Assembly: GCA_963729445.1 (NCBI GenBank)
Contig: CAVSNU010000005.1
Coordinates: forward strand, 744,001-808,000
Direction of reading: 5' to 3'
Origin: JACCZH01 sp963729445
GTDB lineage: Bacteria > Chloroflexota > Chloroflexia > Thermomicrobiales > CFX8
Length of the DNA stretch: 64,000 nucleotides
Shown here piece by piece: positions 1-8,647 of this stretch. Position numbers and translations under genes: made by a program. The notes below the pieces were generated by a model. That model was not told the DNA's origin. It did no database searches and saw nothing but the letters and a program-made list of their open reading frames with translations. Numbering within the stretch: the stretch's first letter is position 1; every line of letters starts with the position of its first letter.

Positions 1-1
1 G

Positions 2-1966
2 GTTGACGAGGCGCACTGTATCTCGACCTGGGGCAGCGATTTCCGGCCTGACTACCTGCGTATCCCGGACGCGATCGAGCGACTGCCGTCCCGTCCGGTG
101 ATTGCGGCGTTCACTGCCACGGCGACGCCCCTGGTGCAGGCGGATCTCGTCCAGAAGCTCGGGCTGGAGAACCCTGGCCGGGTGCTGGCCGGCTTCGATC
201 GTCCGAATCTGCGCTTTCTGGTGAAGTTCTGTAGCAGCCCCGCCGCCCGGTTGACGGAGCTGGCGCGCCAGGTGCGGGCGCGTCCTGGTACCGGCATCGT
301 CTATGCCGGCACGCGCCGAGCAGCCGAGGAGCAGGCTGAGTTTCTGAGCGAGCATGGACGCGCCGCGCTGCCGTATCACGCCGGCCTGAGCAGCGAGGAA
401 CGGACCCAGACACAGGACGCGTTCATGTCGGGTGACGTTGACGTGATTTGCGCGACCAACGCCTTTGGCCTTGGGATCGACAAGCCAGACGTGCGCTTCG
501 TGATCCACACCAACCTGCCGGCTTCTCCGGACGCGTATTACCAGGAGGCCGGCCGGGGTGGCCGTGACGGCCTGCCCTCGGACGCGCTCATGCTCTTCTG
601 CAGGAGCGACCGGGGCCTTCAAGAGTGGATGATCGACAGCGATCTCCCGAATGTCGCCACTCTCCAGCGTATCCTCACCGCCGTCGGAGCGGCCGACGGC
701 GCGATCTCGTTCGATGACGCAGCGCCAAACCTCAAGATCTCGAACACGACCCTCAGGGTCGGCCTGCAATCGCTGGCGGAGGCGGAAGCGATTCAGCTGG
801 GAGACCGGATCGGAAGCGAGCAGGAGGTGTCGGCCACCGTCCAACGGCTTGGCCGTTCCCACATCAGCGCGATCGAGCGAGCCCTGTCCCGGCATCGAAA
901 CTGGCGCGTCGAGCAGCTCGATGCGATCGAAGGTTACGTCGAGTCTGAGGGGTGCAGGCGCGAGTATCTTCTGGGCTATTTTGGTGACCCCAACGCCGCG
1001 CCGCGTGGTGACGCCCGCTGCTGCGATCGCTGCGCTCGCCCTGACTCGCGCTCCGTTGGCGCCTCTGCCCGGCAGGCCAAAGCGGCCAAGCTCAGGACGC
1101 CGCGGCAGATCTCGGCTGCACGCGCGGAGCTGCGTGACGCGTTTATCGAGACGGGCTCCGTACGTGCAGCAGCCTATCAGACAAGCCAGGACATCAAGAA
1201 GGTGGCTGAGATCGCGCGTGACATGGTGTCGAAGGGTGTGCTGGAGGTCGGCGCGCTTGTTCCACCGGACGTGCAGGCAGATCTGGCCCAGGCCTGCCGC
1301 GAGATGGATGAGGCCGGCGTCGACTACCGGCGGCCCCGCCCGGGCTATCTGCAGAGCGCCATGCGGTTCTGTCCAGACGGAACGAACTGGGATCACCTCG
1401 CCTTGTATCTCGCTCACGTGCGCCGCACGGAGGCGCTGGAGGAGCTTGGCGACGTCGAGACAGATCTGGTGGTCAGCGAGGCGCGCCCGGTTCGGGTACG
1501 CTCCGCCAACCCCTCCTGGGAGGAGACGCTGGAGCTGTTCAAGGCGGCCCGGTCAATCGAGGAGATTGCCGAGGAGCGTGGAATCAAGCGCTTCACGATC
1601 GAGAACCACCTTGTGGAGGCGGTGAAAGCCGGCAAGCTCGATCGCCGCCGTCTGGTTGACCCGGAGACCGAGGAAATCGTCCGCCAGGCGATCGCCTCGA
1701 CACCGCCGTCGGACACTCCCCTGCGTGACATCCGCGAGCGCGCCATAGCGATTGCTGGCAGAGACGTGCCGTATCTGGCGATTAACGCGGTCCGCGTTGA
1801 CATTTCCGCCCCGGAGCCAGACGAGGAGTTAGCCCAGCTCCTCCAGCGCAAGAGCCGCGCAGAAGTCCTCCGCGCCGAGCGCGAGCAGGCCGGGCTGCCG
1901 TGGCCGGAATCGTGGAACACCGAATATCGCAGGATTCTGGAACGCATCGCCGAGCTCCAGGGATAG
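2..1966 (+). CDS. recQ: RecQ-type ATP-dependent DNA helicase, 3' part
   Basis: The gene is cut by the window edge, and the frame is open from base 2. The first residues are the helicase DEAH box (VDEAHCISTWG), followed by TATATP, motif IV (GIVYAGTRR), YHAGL, and motif VI (YYQEAGRGGRDG). These are diagnostic of the RecQ family of 3'-5' helicases acting in recombination and fork repair. After the helicase core comes a cysteine cluster (GCRREYLLGYFG then CCDRC), which is the RQC zinc-binding module. The last 150 residues carry a helix-turn-helix-like segment (ARSIEEIAEERGIKRFTIE) of the kind found at RecQ C termini. No HRDC domain was recognised. The gene ends in TAG and is followed by a 137-base spacer. 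Family assignment is firm; the missing N-terminal part should hold the Walker A motif. Confidence 0.93.
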   Translation, partial: VDEAHCISTWGSDFRPDYLRIPDAIERLPSRPVIAAFTATATPLVQADLVQKLGLENPGRVLAGFDRPNLRFLVKFCSSPAARLTELARQVRARPGTGIVYAGTRRAAEEQAEFLSEHGRAALPYHAGLSSEERTQTQDAFMSGDVDVICATNAFGLGIDKPDVRFVIHTNLPASPDAYYQEAGRGGRDGLPSDALMLFCRSDRGLQEWMIDSDLPNVATLQRILTAVGAADGAISFDDAAPNLKISNTTLRVGLQSLAEAEAIQLGDRIGSEQEVSATVQRLGRSHISAIERALSRHRNWRVEQLDAIEGYVESEGCRREYLLGYFGDPNAAPRGDARCCDRCARPDSRSVGASARQAKAAKLRTPRQISAARAELRDAFIETGSVRAAAYQTSQDIKKVAEIARDMVSKGVLEVGALVPPDVQADLAQACREMDEAGVDYRRPRPGYLQSAMRFCPDGTNWDHLALYLAHVRRTEALEELGDVETDLVVSEARPVRVRSANPSWEETLELFKAARSIEEIAEERGIKRFTIENHLVEAVKAGKLDRRRLVDPETEEIVRQAIASTPPSDTPLRDIRERAIAIAGRDVPYLAINAVRVDISAPEPDEELAQLLQRKSRAEVLRAEREQAGLPWPESWNTEYRRILERIAELQG

Positions 1967-2103
1967 CCTCGCTCACCATCGACCTGCCGGCGCGGATGCA
2001 TTTTGGGAGTTTTGTACGTTACGGTAGCGAACCTCTATGGCCTACCATTTTGTCTTGGCTAGCGCGCTAGCAGGTCGCATAGCGCAGCGTAGGAGCACCT
2101 CAT

Positions 2104-4281
2104 TTGAGCACCTATCGGAACTCTTTACGACCCACGATGGGCGAGTCTGGCGCAACGACGGAGCGCCTGGGACTCGAGGTGTGGCTGCACGCCATCACCA
2201 TCATGCTCCTGATGGTGCTCGGACTTGTAACAGCGGTTGGCGCTCCCGTTCAGCTACAGGCGGCACTGTTAACGGCAGGCGCGATTGTCGTCGCCGCCAT
2301 GTTGCGGGTCGCTGCGCTGCGGACGGTGGAGCCGCGTCTACGGGCCGGTTGGAACTGGTTCACGCTGATGATCGTGTTTCTGGGTAGCCATTACCTGGTG
2401 ATAGCGCTGACCGGCGAGCGCATGGTCACGTCGTTCAATGAGTTCGACGATATCTCGCGCTATTTCAAGACGGCGGCGTATATCAGCTGCGTCGTTGCCC
2501 TCTGGTACTGCGTGAGCGTTCCCAAGCAACTCCTGGCGCGTCTCTTTCTGGACACCGGAATTGTGCTGGCTGGCGTGACCGCGCTTGTTGGCCTTGCGTT
2601 GCCGCACACCTCGCTTCACGTCTCGGGTATCTACCTTACCCATCCGGCCCTCTACATCTGGCTGGTTGACCTCGCGGCGCTCTCGGTCGCAGTGTTCGCG
2701 TTAGCAACCGTCCCACGAGGCGCGCCGCTGTTTGCCCCACTTGTCAATTTGTGCATCGCGCTGGCAATACTGTGCTTTGGGCACGCTGGCGCGGCAATTG
2801 CATCCCTGCGGCTGGCGGACGCGAAGCCAGGCTGGGTGTATCTGTGTTTCGGTCTGGCCGGTTGGATGATGGGCCTGATGGCGTACCGGTATATTCACGG
2901 TACCCGTGACGGCGCTGTGTATCAAACCTTCGTGTTGACCAGGCCGAACCCGATTACCCATAACCTGTGGTTCCATCTTGGACAGGCGCTTGTACCCTAC
3001 TCGATTGGTATCGGCGCGGCGGTTTGGCTCTTCGTCCGGGCGCTCGACGCTAACGCCGATGGTATCCATCGGCAAGTGGCTTTCGTGGGTGCAGTGGCCT
3101 TTGTCGCGGTGGTCGGCTTACGCCACGTCATCAACTATCGCGAGTATCGAGAGCTCTACGTCAATCTCACGGAGATGAACCTCGATCTTGAGCGTATGGT
3201 GGAGCAGCGGACGACCGAGCTAACACGTCGCAACCGCGAGCTGGAGGCGGTGCATCAGGTCGCGCTTGTGTCCGCGGCCTCCCTTGATCTTGACCGCATC
3301 CTGCAGGCGGTGGCCGAGCAGCTTACGCTGGCGGTTGACGCCACACGTTGTGTCATCTTCGAGCAGGCTTCTGACGACACCTCGCTGACCCCGGTCGCGA
3401 GTTTTCAGCGGTATGGAAACACGCTAGCGACATTAGCGGCGTATCCGGTAGGCTCGCTGGATGACCTGTCCGTCTCGCTCTTTGAGCCGGCCGGCCGGCA
3501 GACATCGCTGATTGAACGCCGGTGGCTCGACGCTGATTCCAGCGCGGCACGTCTCCTGGACTTTCATGAGGCCGAGACCGCGATGCTGGTGCCGTTGGTG
3601 GCTGGCGAACAGACGATCGGGGCGGCCGAGCTCTACCGGACACACGCCGAGCCATTCAACGAACATGAAGTCTCGGTGGCCGAGGCAATCGCTACGCAGG
3701 GCGCACTGGCGGCCGAGAATGCGCATGCCTACGGCATGGCTCGCTTTGCCGCGAATCACGACCCAGTCACCGGCTTGCTCAACCACCGCGCGCTGCACGA
3801 CGAGCTGACCCGCTTGTTCAATCGAGCCGTGCTGCGCAGCAGTCGCCTCACCGTCTTGATGATGGATCTGAACCTCTTCAAGGAGTTCAACGACCGGTAC
3901 GGCCATCAGGCCGGGGACCGGGTGCTGGCCGACATCGGTCAGGTAATCAAGCAGTCCATGCCCACTACTGCCGTCGTTGCCCGCTATGGCGGCGACGAGT
4001 TCACGGTAGGCATCCCCGGCGCTACGCTCGAGACGACGGAGATTTTTGTCGCGGCGATTCGGGAGCGGGTGGGTACCGTCGAGGAGCGGCATGGCCTTGT
4101 CGGTGAAGGCTTCGGGGTAGCAATCGGTGTCGCGGCGTACCCCGAGGACGGCGCGAACCTGGCAGAGATTATGTCCAAAGCGGATCAGGCCATGTACGAG
4201 GATAAGTGGCGGCTCAAGGGTGGTGTCGATCGCCGCAGGCAATCGTTTCCCCAGATGGTGGCAGGCGCGACGGATCGTTAA
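2104..4281 (+). CDS. Membrane GAF-GGDEF diguanylate cyclase
   Basis: The start is TTG at 2104, chosen because AGGAG lies 8 bases upstream; the first ATG (2137) has no such site. Residues about 20-330 form an array of roughly eight hydrophobic segments. A short coiled stretch (LERMVEQRTTELTRRNRELE) links them to a GAF domain (about 382-540) and then a GGDEF domain (about 557-710). The active-site signature is intact (RYGGDEF, near residue 625), so the protein should make cyclic di-GMP from GTP. The membrane and GAF regions would be the sensory input. No RxxD inhibitory site was seen directly upstream of GGDEF. No EAL domain or c-di-GMP receptor gene is adjacent. The ligand is unknown. Confidence 0.9.
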   Translation: MSTYRNSLRPTMGESGATTERLGLEVWLHAITIMLLMVLGLVTAVGAPVQLQAALLTAGAIVVAAMLRVAALRTVEPRLRAGWNWFTLMIVFLGSHYLVIALTGERMVTSFNEFDDISRYFKTAAYISCVVALWYCVSVPKQLLARLFLDTGIVLAGVTALVGLALPHTSLHVSGIYLTHPALYIWLVDLAALSVAVFALATVPRGAPLFAPLVNLCIALAILCFGHAGAAIASLRLADAKPGWVYLCFGLAGWMMGLMAYRYIHGTRDGAVYQTFVLTRPNPITHNLWFHLGQALVPYSIGIGAAVWLFVRALDANADGIHRQVAFVGAVAFVAVVGLRHVINYREYRELYVNLTEMNLDLERMVEQRTTELTRRNRELEAVHQVALVSAASLDLDRILQAVAEQLTLAVDATRCVIFEQASDDTSLTPVASFQRYGNTLATLAAYPVGSLDDLSVSLFEPAGRQTSLIERRWLDADSSAARLLDFHEAETAMLVPLVAGEQTIGAAELYRTHAEPFNEHEVSVAEAIATQGALAAENAHAYGMARFAANHDPVTGLLNHRALHDELTRLFNRAVLRSSRLTVLMMDLNLFKEFNDRYGHQAGDRVLADIGQVIKQSMPTTAVVARYGGDEFTVGIPGATLETTEIFVAAIRERVGTVEERHGLVGEGFGVAIGVAAYPEDGANLAEIMSKADQAMYEDKWRLKGGVDRRRQSFPQMVAGATDR

Positions 4282-4338
4282 GCCGAAACTCTGATAGCCT
4301 TGAGATAGATCGATGAACCGGAACCCAGGTGGAGGCAG

Positions 4339-5373
4339 ATGGGACGGTTGCGCCGCCGGTTGAGTCTGCTCATATGTCTGTTCAGGCGGGACGCCAGGCT
4401 GCTTGCCAGGCGAGCGGCGACCGAGTTTGTCGACGACCGCTGCACCCTGATGGCCTCCAGCATCTCCTTCTGGGTCTTCTTTTCAATCTTCCCTCTGGCG
4501 ATCTTCCTGGTGACGGTTTTCGGCCAGTTCATGCGTGATGAGCACTTGCGCACACGGGTCCTGGACAACCTGATGCGTGTGTTACCGCTTGCGGGTCAGG
4601 GCCGGCAGCAGTTAGACAGCGCGCTGGAGGGCGATCCTACCGACCTGAGTCTTGTTGGCCTCATTAGTCTGGTGGGTTTGATCTGGGCGGCCAGCGCCAT
4701 GATGACCGCCATTCGAGTGTCGATCAACGTTGCCTGGGATCAGGGGTACAGCCGGCCGGCGCTACGGGGCAAGCTCGTTGACGTCCTGATGGTGTTGATA
4801 CTCGGGGGGCTGGTGGCCCTCTCGCTCGTGTTCACAGTCCTCCTCCGGATCGGCGTTGAGGCCGTGGAAACGATTGCCGTGATCCCCCTGGGATGGGCAT
4901 GGTGGCTGGTCGGGCTGCTCCTGCCGTTCCTGGTCTCGTTTGCGATTTTTAGCTTGTTGTATCGCTTTGTGCCGGTGAGTAATGTGCGCTATGCCGAGAT
5001 CTGGCCGGGCGCGCTCGTAGCGGCGTGGTTGTTCGAGGTGGTGAAGCACGGGTTCGCGTTCTATGTCACGAATTTTGGCAACTACAAAGCGATCTACGGC
5101 GGGCTCAGTGCGATCATGGTGTTCCTGCTCTTCGTATATCTGGCGGCCAATATTCTCCTGTTCGGTGCGGAGATTGCTTCCGAATGGCCGCGGGTTCGTG
5201 CCGGCCACTATGGCGTCCTCACGTCATCCGCACGCCCGGATGATGATGACGACCGCTCGCTCAGGCAACGGCTTCAGTCGATTGCCGGCGGCCTGTTCTT
5301 CCTGAATCCGGAGCAGAAGGAGTCCAAGAAGCACTCGGGCGGCAAGAAGCCCGGGCGTCGGGCCGGGAGTTAG
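4339..5373 (+). CDS. YihY/UPF0761 family inner membrane protein
   Basis: A 344-residue membrane protein starting at ATG 4339 directly after GGAGG. It shows the YihY (formerly BrkB/RNase BN) pattern: an N-terminal amphipathic part (RAATEFVDDRCTLMASSISF), then about six hydrophobic segments and the typical FANYKAIYGG-like motif, here NFGNYKAIYGGLSAIMVFL. The C-terminal 60 residues are charged and lysine-rich, probably cytoplasmic. The family has no firmly established biochemical role; the old RNase BN label is considered wrong. It follows the cyclase gene by 57 bases on the same strand and may be co-transcribed. Family assignment is strong, function unknown. Confidence 0.88.
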   Translation: MGRLRRRLSLLICLFRRDARLLARRAATEFVDDRCTLMASSISFWVFFSIFPLAIFLVTVFGQFMRDEHLRTRVLDNLMRVLPLAGQGRQQLDSALEGDPTDLSLVGLISLVGLIWAASAMMTAIRVSINVAWDQGYSRPALRGKLVDVLMVLILGGLVALSLVFTVLLRIGVEAVETIAVIPLGWAWWLVGLLLPFLVSFAIFSLLYRFVPVSNVRYAEIWPGALVAAWLFEVVKHGFAFYVTNFGNYKAIYGGLSAIMVFLLFVYLAANILLFGAEIASEWPRVRAGHYGVLTSSARPDDDDDRSLRQRLQSIAGGLFFLNPEQKESKKHSGGKKPGRRAGS

Positions 5374-5397
5374 CGCGGGCCGACGCAGCTATCCGCA

Positions 5398-6015
5398 TTA
5401 ATCGAAATCGGTCGGCCAATCGGGGTGTCGCAGGTGCTCGAAGAGACGTGCGATCTGTGAGTACGTCACCCGTCCGGTGGAGAGCTCGGGTAGGCCGTCC
5501 CCGGCAAAGAAGGCCGCGCCGGTCGTCTCGATACTGGTTGTTGGGGCACCCCCGATAAGCTCGCAGCGGAAGAAGAGCTTGTAGGCGTGGTGACGCGATG
5601 GAGGATGACCGTGCTTGCGGCGATCCCAGACGGCCAGCAGCTTGACGGCTCGCGTTTCGTAGCCTGATTCCTCGCGGACCTCACGCACGGTTGCTTCGGC
5701 TGGGGATTCGTTGACGTTCGCCCAGCCACCAGGCAGGGTCCAGCGGCCATCCAGACGCTCTCTCACGAGCAGAATCCGCTCATCCTGAAACGTCACCCCG
5801 CGCACGTCAACCTTTGGCGTTGCGTGCCCGGTCTCGGTTTTCAGGATCTCGAGCGCCGCGCTTGGTGCAATGCCGGTGTGGTGGGCAAGAATCTGGGCCG
5901 AAAGCTCCTGGATTTGCTCGTAACGCTCGATGTCGAAGGGGTCGCGCGCGTATGTCAAGCCAGTCTGTGCGACTGCCTGCAACTCACGCGACCACTCAAG
6001 CCAGCGGGGCTCCAT
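5398..6015 (-). CDS. NUDIX hydrolase
   Basis: A 205-residue protein starting at ATG 6015. The Nudix box is complete: GGWANVNESPAEATVREV followed by REESGYE, giving GX5EX7REUXEEXGU near residues 98-120. The N-terminal 65 residues (WLEWSRELQAVAQTGLTYARD) match the helical extension common in ADP-ribose/nucleotide-sugar Nudix enzymes of the YjhB type. It should hydrolyse a nucleoside diphosphate linked to another group; the exact substrate cannot be read from the sequence. It converges with the YihY gene and has a GNAT gene upstream on the same strand. Confidence 0.88.
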   Translation of the reverse strand: MEPRWLEWSRELQAVAQTGLTYARDPFDIERYEQIQELSAQILAHHTGIAPSAALEILKTETGHATPKVDVRGVTFQDERILLVRERLDGRWTLPGGWANVNESPAEATVREVREESGYETRAVKLLAVWDRRKHGHPPSRHHAYKLFFRCELIGGAPTTSIETTGAAFFAGDGLPELSTGRVTYSQIARLFEHLRHPDWPTDFD

Positions 6016-6061
6016 GGGCCGGTCTCCGTCACACTCTTTCGAAACAAGAAGGGTAAGGCTA

Positions 6062-6487
6062 TCACTCTGGTTGGGGTGGCCCGGATTGCCGGTCGTCGTT
6101 GCGGATGAACATGCCGATAGCCGGCCGCATCCCGAGCCGTTCGTAGAAGGGCTCTACGTCCGCGTCGCACAGCAGGTCGATCATGTAGAGGTGGCTCAAT
6201 CTGTCGAGCATGCGGCGCACCAGCTCTGAGCCGACGCCTCGCCCCTGATACGGCTTCAGGACTTCGAGGAGCGGGATATAGGCGCTCAGCACCCCGCCGG
6301 TGATGGCCGTGATGTAGCCAACGACGCTGCCGTGCCGGTCATCGATAGCCAGCACGATCTCAGCGCTGTTGCGGAGCAGTTTCAGGTGGGTCTGCGTTGA
6401 TGGAGGTTGCGGCCAGCCCCAGTCAACAAAGAATCCGGTCAGATGCTCCGGGGCGATGCCTTCGAGCGAGTGTGTATAGACGATCAC
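6062..6487 (-). CDS. GNAT family N-acetyltransferase
   Basis: A 141-residue protein with a GTG start at 6487. The acetyl-CoA pyrophosphate-binding loop is clear (YQGRGVGSELVRRML, the R/QxxGxG/A motif A), preceded by the beta strand GGVLSAYIPLLEVL. The length is that of a minimal single-domain GNAT. The acceptor substrate is unknown. It lies 46 bases upstream of the Nudix gene on the same strand and 47 bases downstream of parB. It may be part of the same transcript, but nothing ties it functionally to chromosome partitioning. Confidence 0.85.
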   Translation of the reverse strand: MIVYTHSLEGIAPEHLTGFFVDWGWPQPPSTQTHLKLLRNSAEIVLAIDDRHGSVVGYITAITGGVLSAYIPLLEVLKPYQGRGVGSELVRRMLDRLSHLYMIDLLCDADVEPFYERLGMRPAIGMFIRNDDRQSGPPQPE

Positions 6488-6534
6488 GCCGCTACCCCTA
6501 CCCGTTGTTTGTGGACCGCGACTGCCTGGTTGCG

Positions 6535-7431
6535 TTAGCGTCGTGAGTGCGTGAGGTTCTCGATCTCCTCGGCAAGCGCCTCAAGGTCGTTACACAGATC
6601 GCCGGCGTCGGCCGGCTCGAGGGCGGCGAGGGCTTTGGTGAGGTTGCGAGTCAGGCGGCGTATCTTGTTGATGTGTTGGCTGGCCTGGTCGTCCACCGGG
6701 GTAGACCCCTGGAACGTCGCAAGGGTGTGCCGTGCGTCGTCCAGCGACCGCGTATCGCGCAGGGCGCGGGCGGCGGAGTCGACATCGGACGGTTGCAGCG
6801 TGCCCGCCAACAGCTGATCGGCGAGCTCGTTCTGGATTTCGTCGTCCAACGCCTGGACGGCGCGGGTCTGCTTCTCACTGACGATTCCCTGGCGCAGTGC
6901 GTCCTGGACTCTTGGCGAGAGTTTCTCGGTGCCGAGCAGCTGAAAGAGCCTGCTGCGACGGATGCCGACCGCCTCGGCGACCTGTTCCCAGGGCGCGTCG
7001 TTCATCCTCGTCTTGAGCGCCCTGAGCGCGTGGGCGCGGTCGAGCGCGTTGAGGTCTTCGCGGACAATGTTCTCCATGAGCTGCTGCAGCAACCGGCGAT
7101 CTTCAGGGACATCACGCACGATGGCCGGAATGGACTCCAGGCCGGCCTGACGTGAAGCCCGCCAGCGGCGCTCGCCGTGCAGGATGATGTAGACATCCTG
7201 CTCTGTGTCGTAGCGCACGGCGATCGGCTGCAGCACACCCTCGGAGGTGATCGAGGCTGCCAGTTCATCGAGCCGTTCCGGATCGAACTCGCGCCGGGGC
7301 TGCTCGGGATCAGGTTCGATCCGGTCGAGCTGAATCTGCTTGGCTTCGGTGAGCTCGCTGACACCGACGGCCTGACGCCGGGTATCGGCGAAGAGGTCAT
7401 CCACGCTGAATCGTTTGCGGCGGCTAGACAT
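6535..7431 (-). CDS. parB: ParB/Spo0J chromosome partitioning protein
   Basis: ParB binds parS sites and loads SMC during chromosome segregation. The protein contains the ParB nuclease-like N-terminal domain with box I (QPRREFDPERLDELAASI) and the CTP-binding arginine motif box II (LHGERRWRAS), then a helix-turn-helix region. The start is taken as ATG 7431, giving 298 residues and an 8-base overlap with parA (ATGTCTAG), a common coupled arrangement; an upstream ATG at 7449 would add six residues. No canonical parS (TGTTTCACGTGAAACA) was found in the window by eye. With parA it forms a standard segregation operon, typical of an origin-proximal chromosomal locus, though it could also be a second copy. 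Confidence 0.93.
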   Translation of the reverse strand: MSSRRKRFSVDDLFADTRRQAVGVSELTEAKQIQLDRIEPDPEQPRREFDPERLDELAASITSEGVLQPIAVRYDTEQDVYIILHGERRWRASRQAGLESIPAIVRDVPEDRRLLQQLMENIVREDLNALDRAHALRALKTRMNDAPWEQVAEAVGIRRSRLFQLLGTEKLSPRVQDALRQGIVSEKQTRAVQALDDEIQNELADQLLAGTLQPSDVDSAARALRDTRSLDDARHTLATFQGSTPVDDQASQHINKIRRLTRNLTKALAALEPADAGDLCNDLEALAEEIENLTHSRR

Positions 7432-8209
7432 GGGCGGCCTCGGACGCATGGCCGGCCAGGAGCGCGTCGGCCACGCCCCGGTAGGCGGTCGAGAGCGACG
7501 AGCGCGGCATGTACTCCAGAATGGAGGTGTGCTCGGCGATGGATTCGGCGCTCTTGACCGAGAGCGGGATGGACGGCAGCATGGGAACCTCAGGGAACTC
7601 GACTCGCAACGTCTCCAGCATGTCGATGGCCAGCCGGGACGAGTGGTGCACCTTGGTGGGCAGGAAGCCGACGACCCGCAGCTTCGGGTTGAGCCGGCGC
7701 ACCCTGGCGATCGTCTCGAAGAGCCTGCGCAGTACCATGAGCGACAATGGGTGTGGCTCGATCGGCACGACCAGATCGTCCGCCGCGACCAGAATGTTGA
7801 TGCTCAGAATATTCAGGGCTGGCGGTGAATCGACCAGGATGAAGTCGAAACCCTCAAGGGCTTCCGGCTTGACCTTCTCGCCAAACCTGCGCTCGCGCTC
7901 AAGCACGTTGAGCAGCTCAAGCTCGGCGGCGGCAAGGTCAGGGTGGCTCGGCGCAATCGAGAGTCCCCGGATACGAGTGGGCTGGACGATCTCGGCGAGC
8001 GTCACGTCGTCATCGACGAGGAGGTCGTAGACCGAGAGGTCGAGATTGGCGATGTCGACACCAAGGGCCATCGAAAGACTTGCCTGTGGGTCAAGGTCAA
8101 TGGCGAGCACGCGCTGACCGCGCTCAGCCAGGGCAGCCGCCACGTTCATCGTGCTGGTCGTCTTGGCAGTGCCGCCTTTTTGGTTAAAGAACGCCACAAT
8201 TTGCGGCAT
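7424..8209 (-). CDS. parA: ParA/Soj chromosome partitioning ATPase
   Basis: A 261-residue ParA-type ATPase. The deviant Walker A is FFNQKGGTAKTT with the signature first lysine, Walker A' is AIDLDPQASLS, and Walker B is FILVDSPPAL. Its dynamic ATP-driven binding to the nucleoid positions ParB-parS complexes. The length fits the chromosomal Soj class without an N-terminal HTH. It overlaps parB by 8 bases. Upstream is a likely promoter with a GTGTACGTACGA sequence, the same near-palindrome found before thyX and the Abi gene, so its transcription may be controlled. Confidence 0.95.
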   Translation of the reverse strand: MPQIVAFFNQKGGTAKTTSTMNVAAALAERGQRVLAIDLDPQASLSMALGVDIANLDLSVYDLLVDDDVTLAEIVQPTRIRGLSIAPSHPDLAAAELELLNVLERERRFGEKVKPEALEGFDFILVDSPPALNILSINILVAADDLVVPIEPHPLSLMVLRRLFETIARVRRLNPKLRVVGFLPTKVHHSSRLAIDMLETLRVEFPEVPMLPSIPLSVKSAESIAEHTSILEYMPRSSLSTAYRGVADALLAGHASEAAHV

Positions 8210-8228
8210 GAAGTGTCCGTCCGGGAGT

Positions 8229-8258
8229 GTGTACGTACGAAACGACGCTCACAGTATA
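8229..8258 (-). promoter_or_regulatory. Candidate parA promoter with palindromic operator
   Basis: On the minus strand a TATACT hexamer (8253-8258) is followed about 12 bases downstream by TCGTACGTACAC (8229-8240), which matches 10 of 12 positions of the palindrome GTGTACGTACAC. A weak -35 (TCGACC) sits 18 bases upstream of TATACT. The element lies between the small upstream gene and parA, so parA can probably be transcribed on its own. The regulator is not identified. Confidence 0.4.
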
Positions 8259-8308
8259 GCGAAAAGAGAGGCGAAGGGTCGAGCGACCCGGTGCCAGAAT
8301 GTCCCCGA

Positions 8309-8512
8309 TTACTCGGTGGCGACCGCGGCGCGCAGGGTCGTGGAGTTGTCAGCCACGAGCGCGCGAATGGAGTCGAGCGTATCCAGGACCGCCAGCAGAT
8401 CGTCACCCTCGAAATAGCGCACACCATCAGCCAGCTCGCCACATTGGTCCAGCAGATTCGCCAGCCGGTTGCGCGTCTTCTGCTCAAGATCGAATGTCGA
8501 TTGGGCGTTCAA
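8309..8512 (-). CDS. Small conserved-looking protein, unknown function
   Basis: A 67-residue protein. The start is TTG at 8512, chosen because AAGGAG lies 7 bases upstream; a longer frame exists to 8590 but has no ribosome site and its N-terminal part looks random. The sequence is largely helical and acidic (FDLEQKTRNRLANLLDQ, then DDLLAVLDTLDSIRALV), with no cysteine pair, membrane segment or known motif beyond a possible helical hairpin. It is upstream of parA on the same strand (99-base gap) and divergent from the Ser/Thr kinase gene. I do not recognise the family. Confidence 0.55.
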   Translation of the reverse strand: MNAQSTFDLEQKTRNRLANLLDQCGELADGVRYFEGDDLLAVLDTLDSIRALVADNSTTLRAAVATE

Positions 8513-8525
8513 GGTGTGTCTCCTT

Positions 8526-8560
8526 TGCACAATGTGAAGCAAGTCGCGGCAGATTGTGCA
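8526..8560. repeat. Inverted repeat TGCACAAT-N19-ATTGTGCA
   Basis: Perfect 8-base arms (8526-8533 and 8553-8560) lie in the divergent intergenic region between the small gene and the kinase gene. A second, overlapping inverted repeat GATTGT-N7-ACAATC follows (8552-8570). The position immediately upstream of the ribosome site of the small gene suggests an operator or a 5' UTR stem. Confidence 0.4.
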
Positions 8561-8647
8561 TCTAACAATCCGCGTCGTGTAACGATACACTGACGGGGAG
8601 TAGTTTCGGTTGGATGGAGTGGGTGCTCCTCCGAAAGGAAGAACGAT

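Noticed and set aside
3433..4242. A 269-codon open frame opposite the GGDEF domain
   Set aside because: High-GC shadow of the cyclase gene without any motif.
6535..8300. Search for a parS site next to parAB
   Set aside because: No TGTTTCACGTGAAACA-like 16-mer was seen; the GTACGTAC palindrome differs in sequence and also occurs at unrelated genes.
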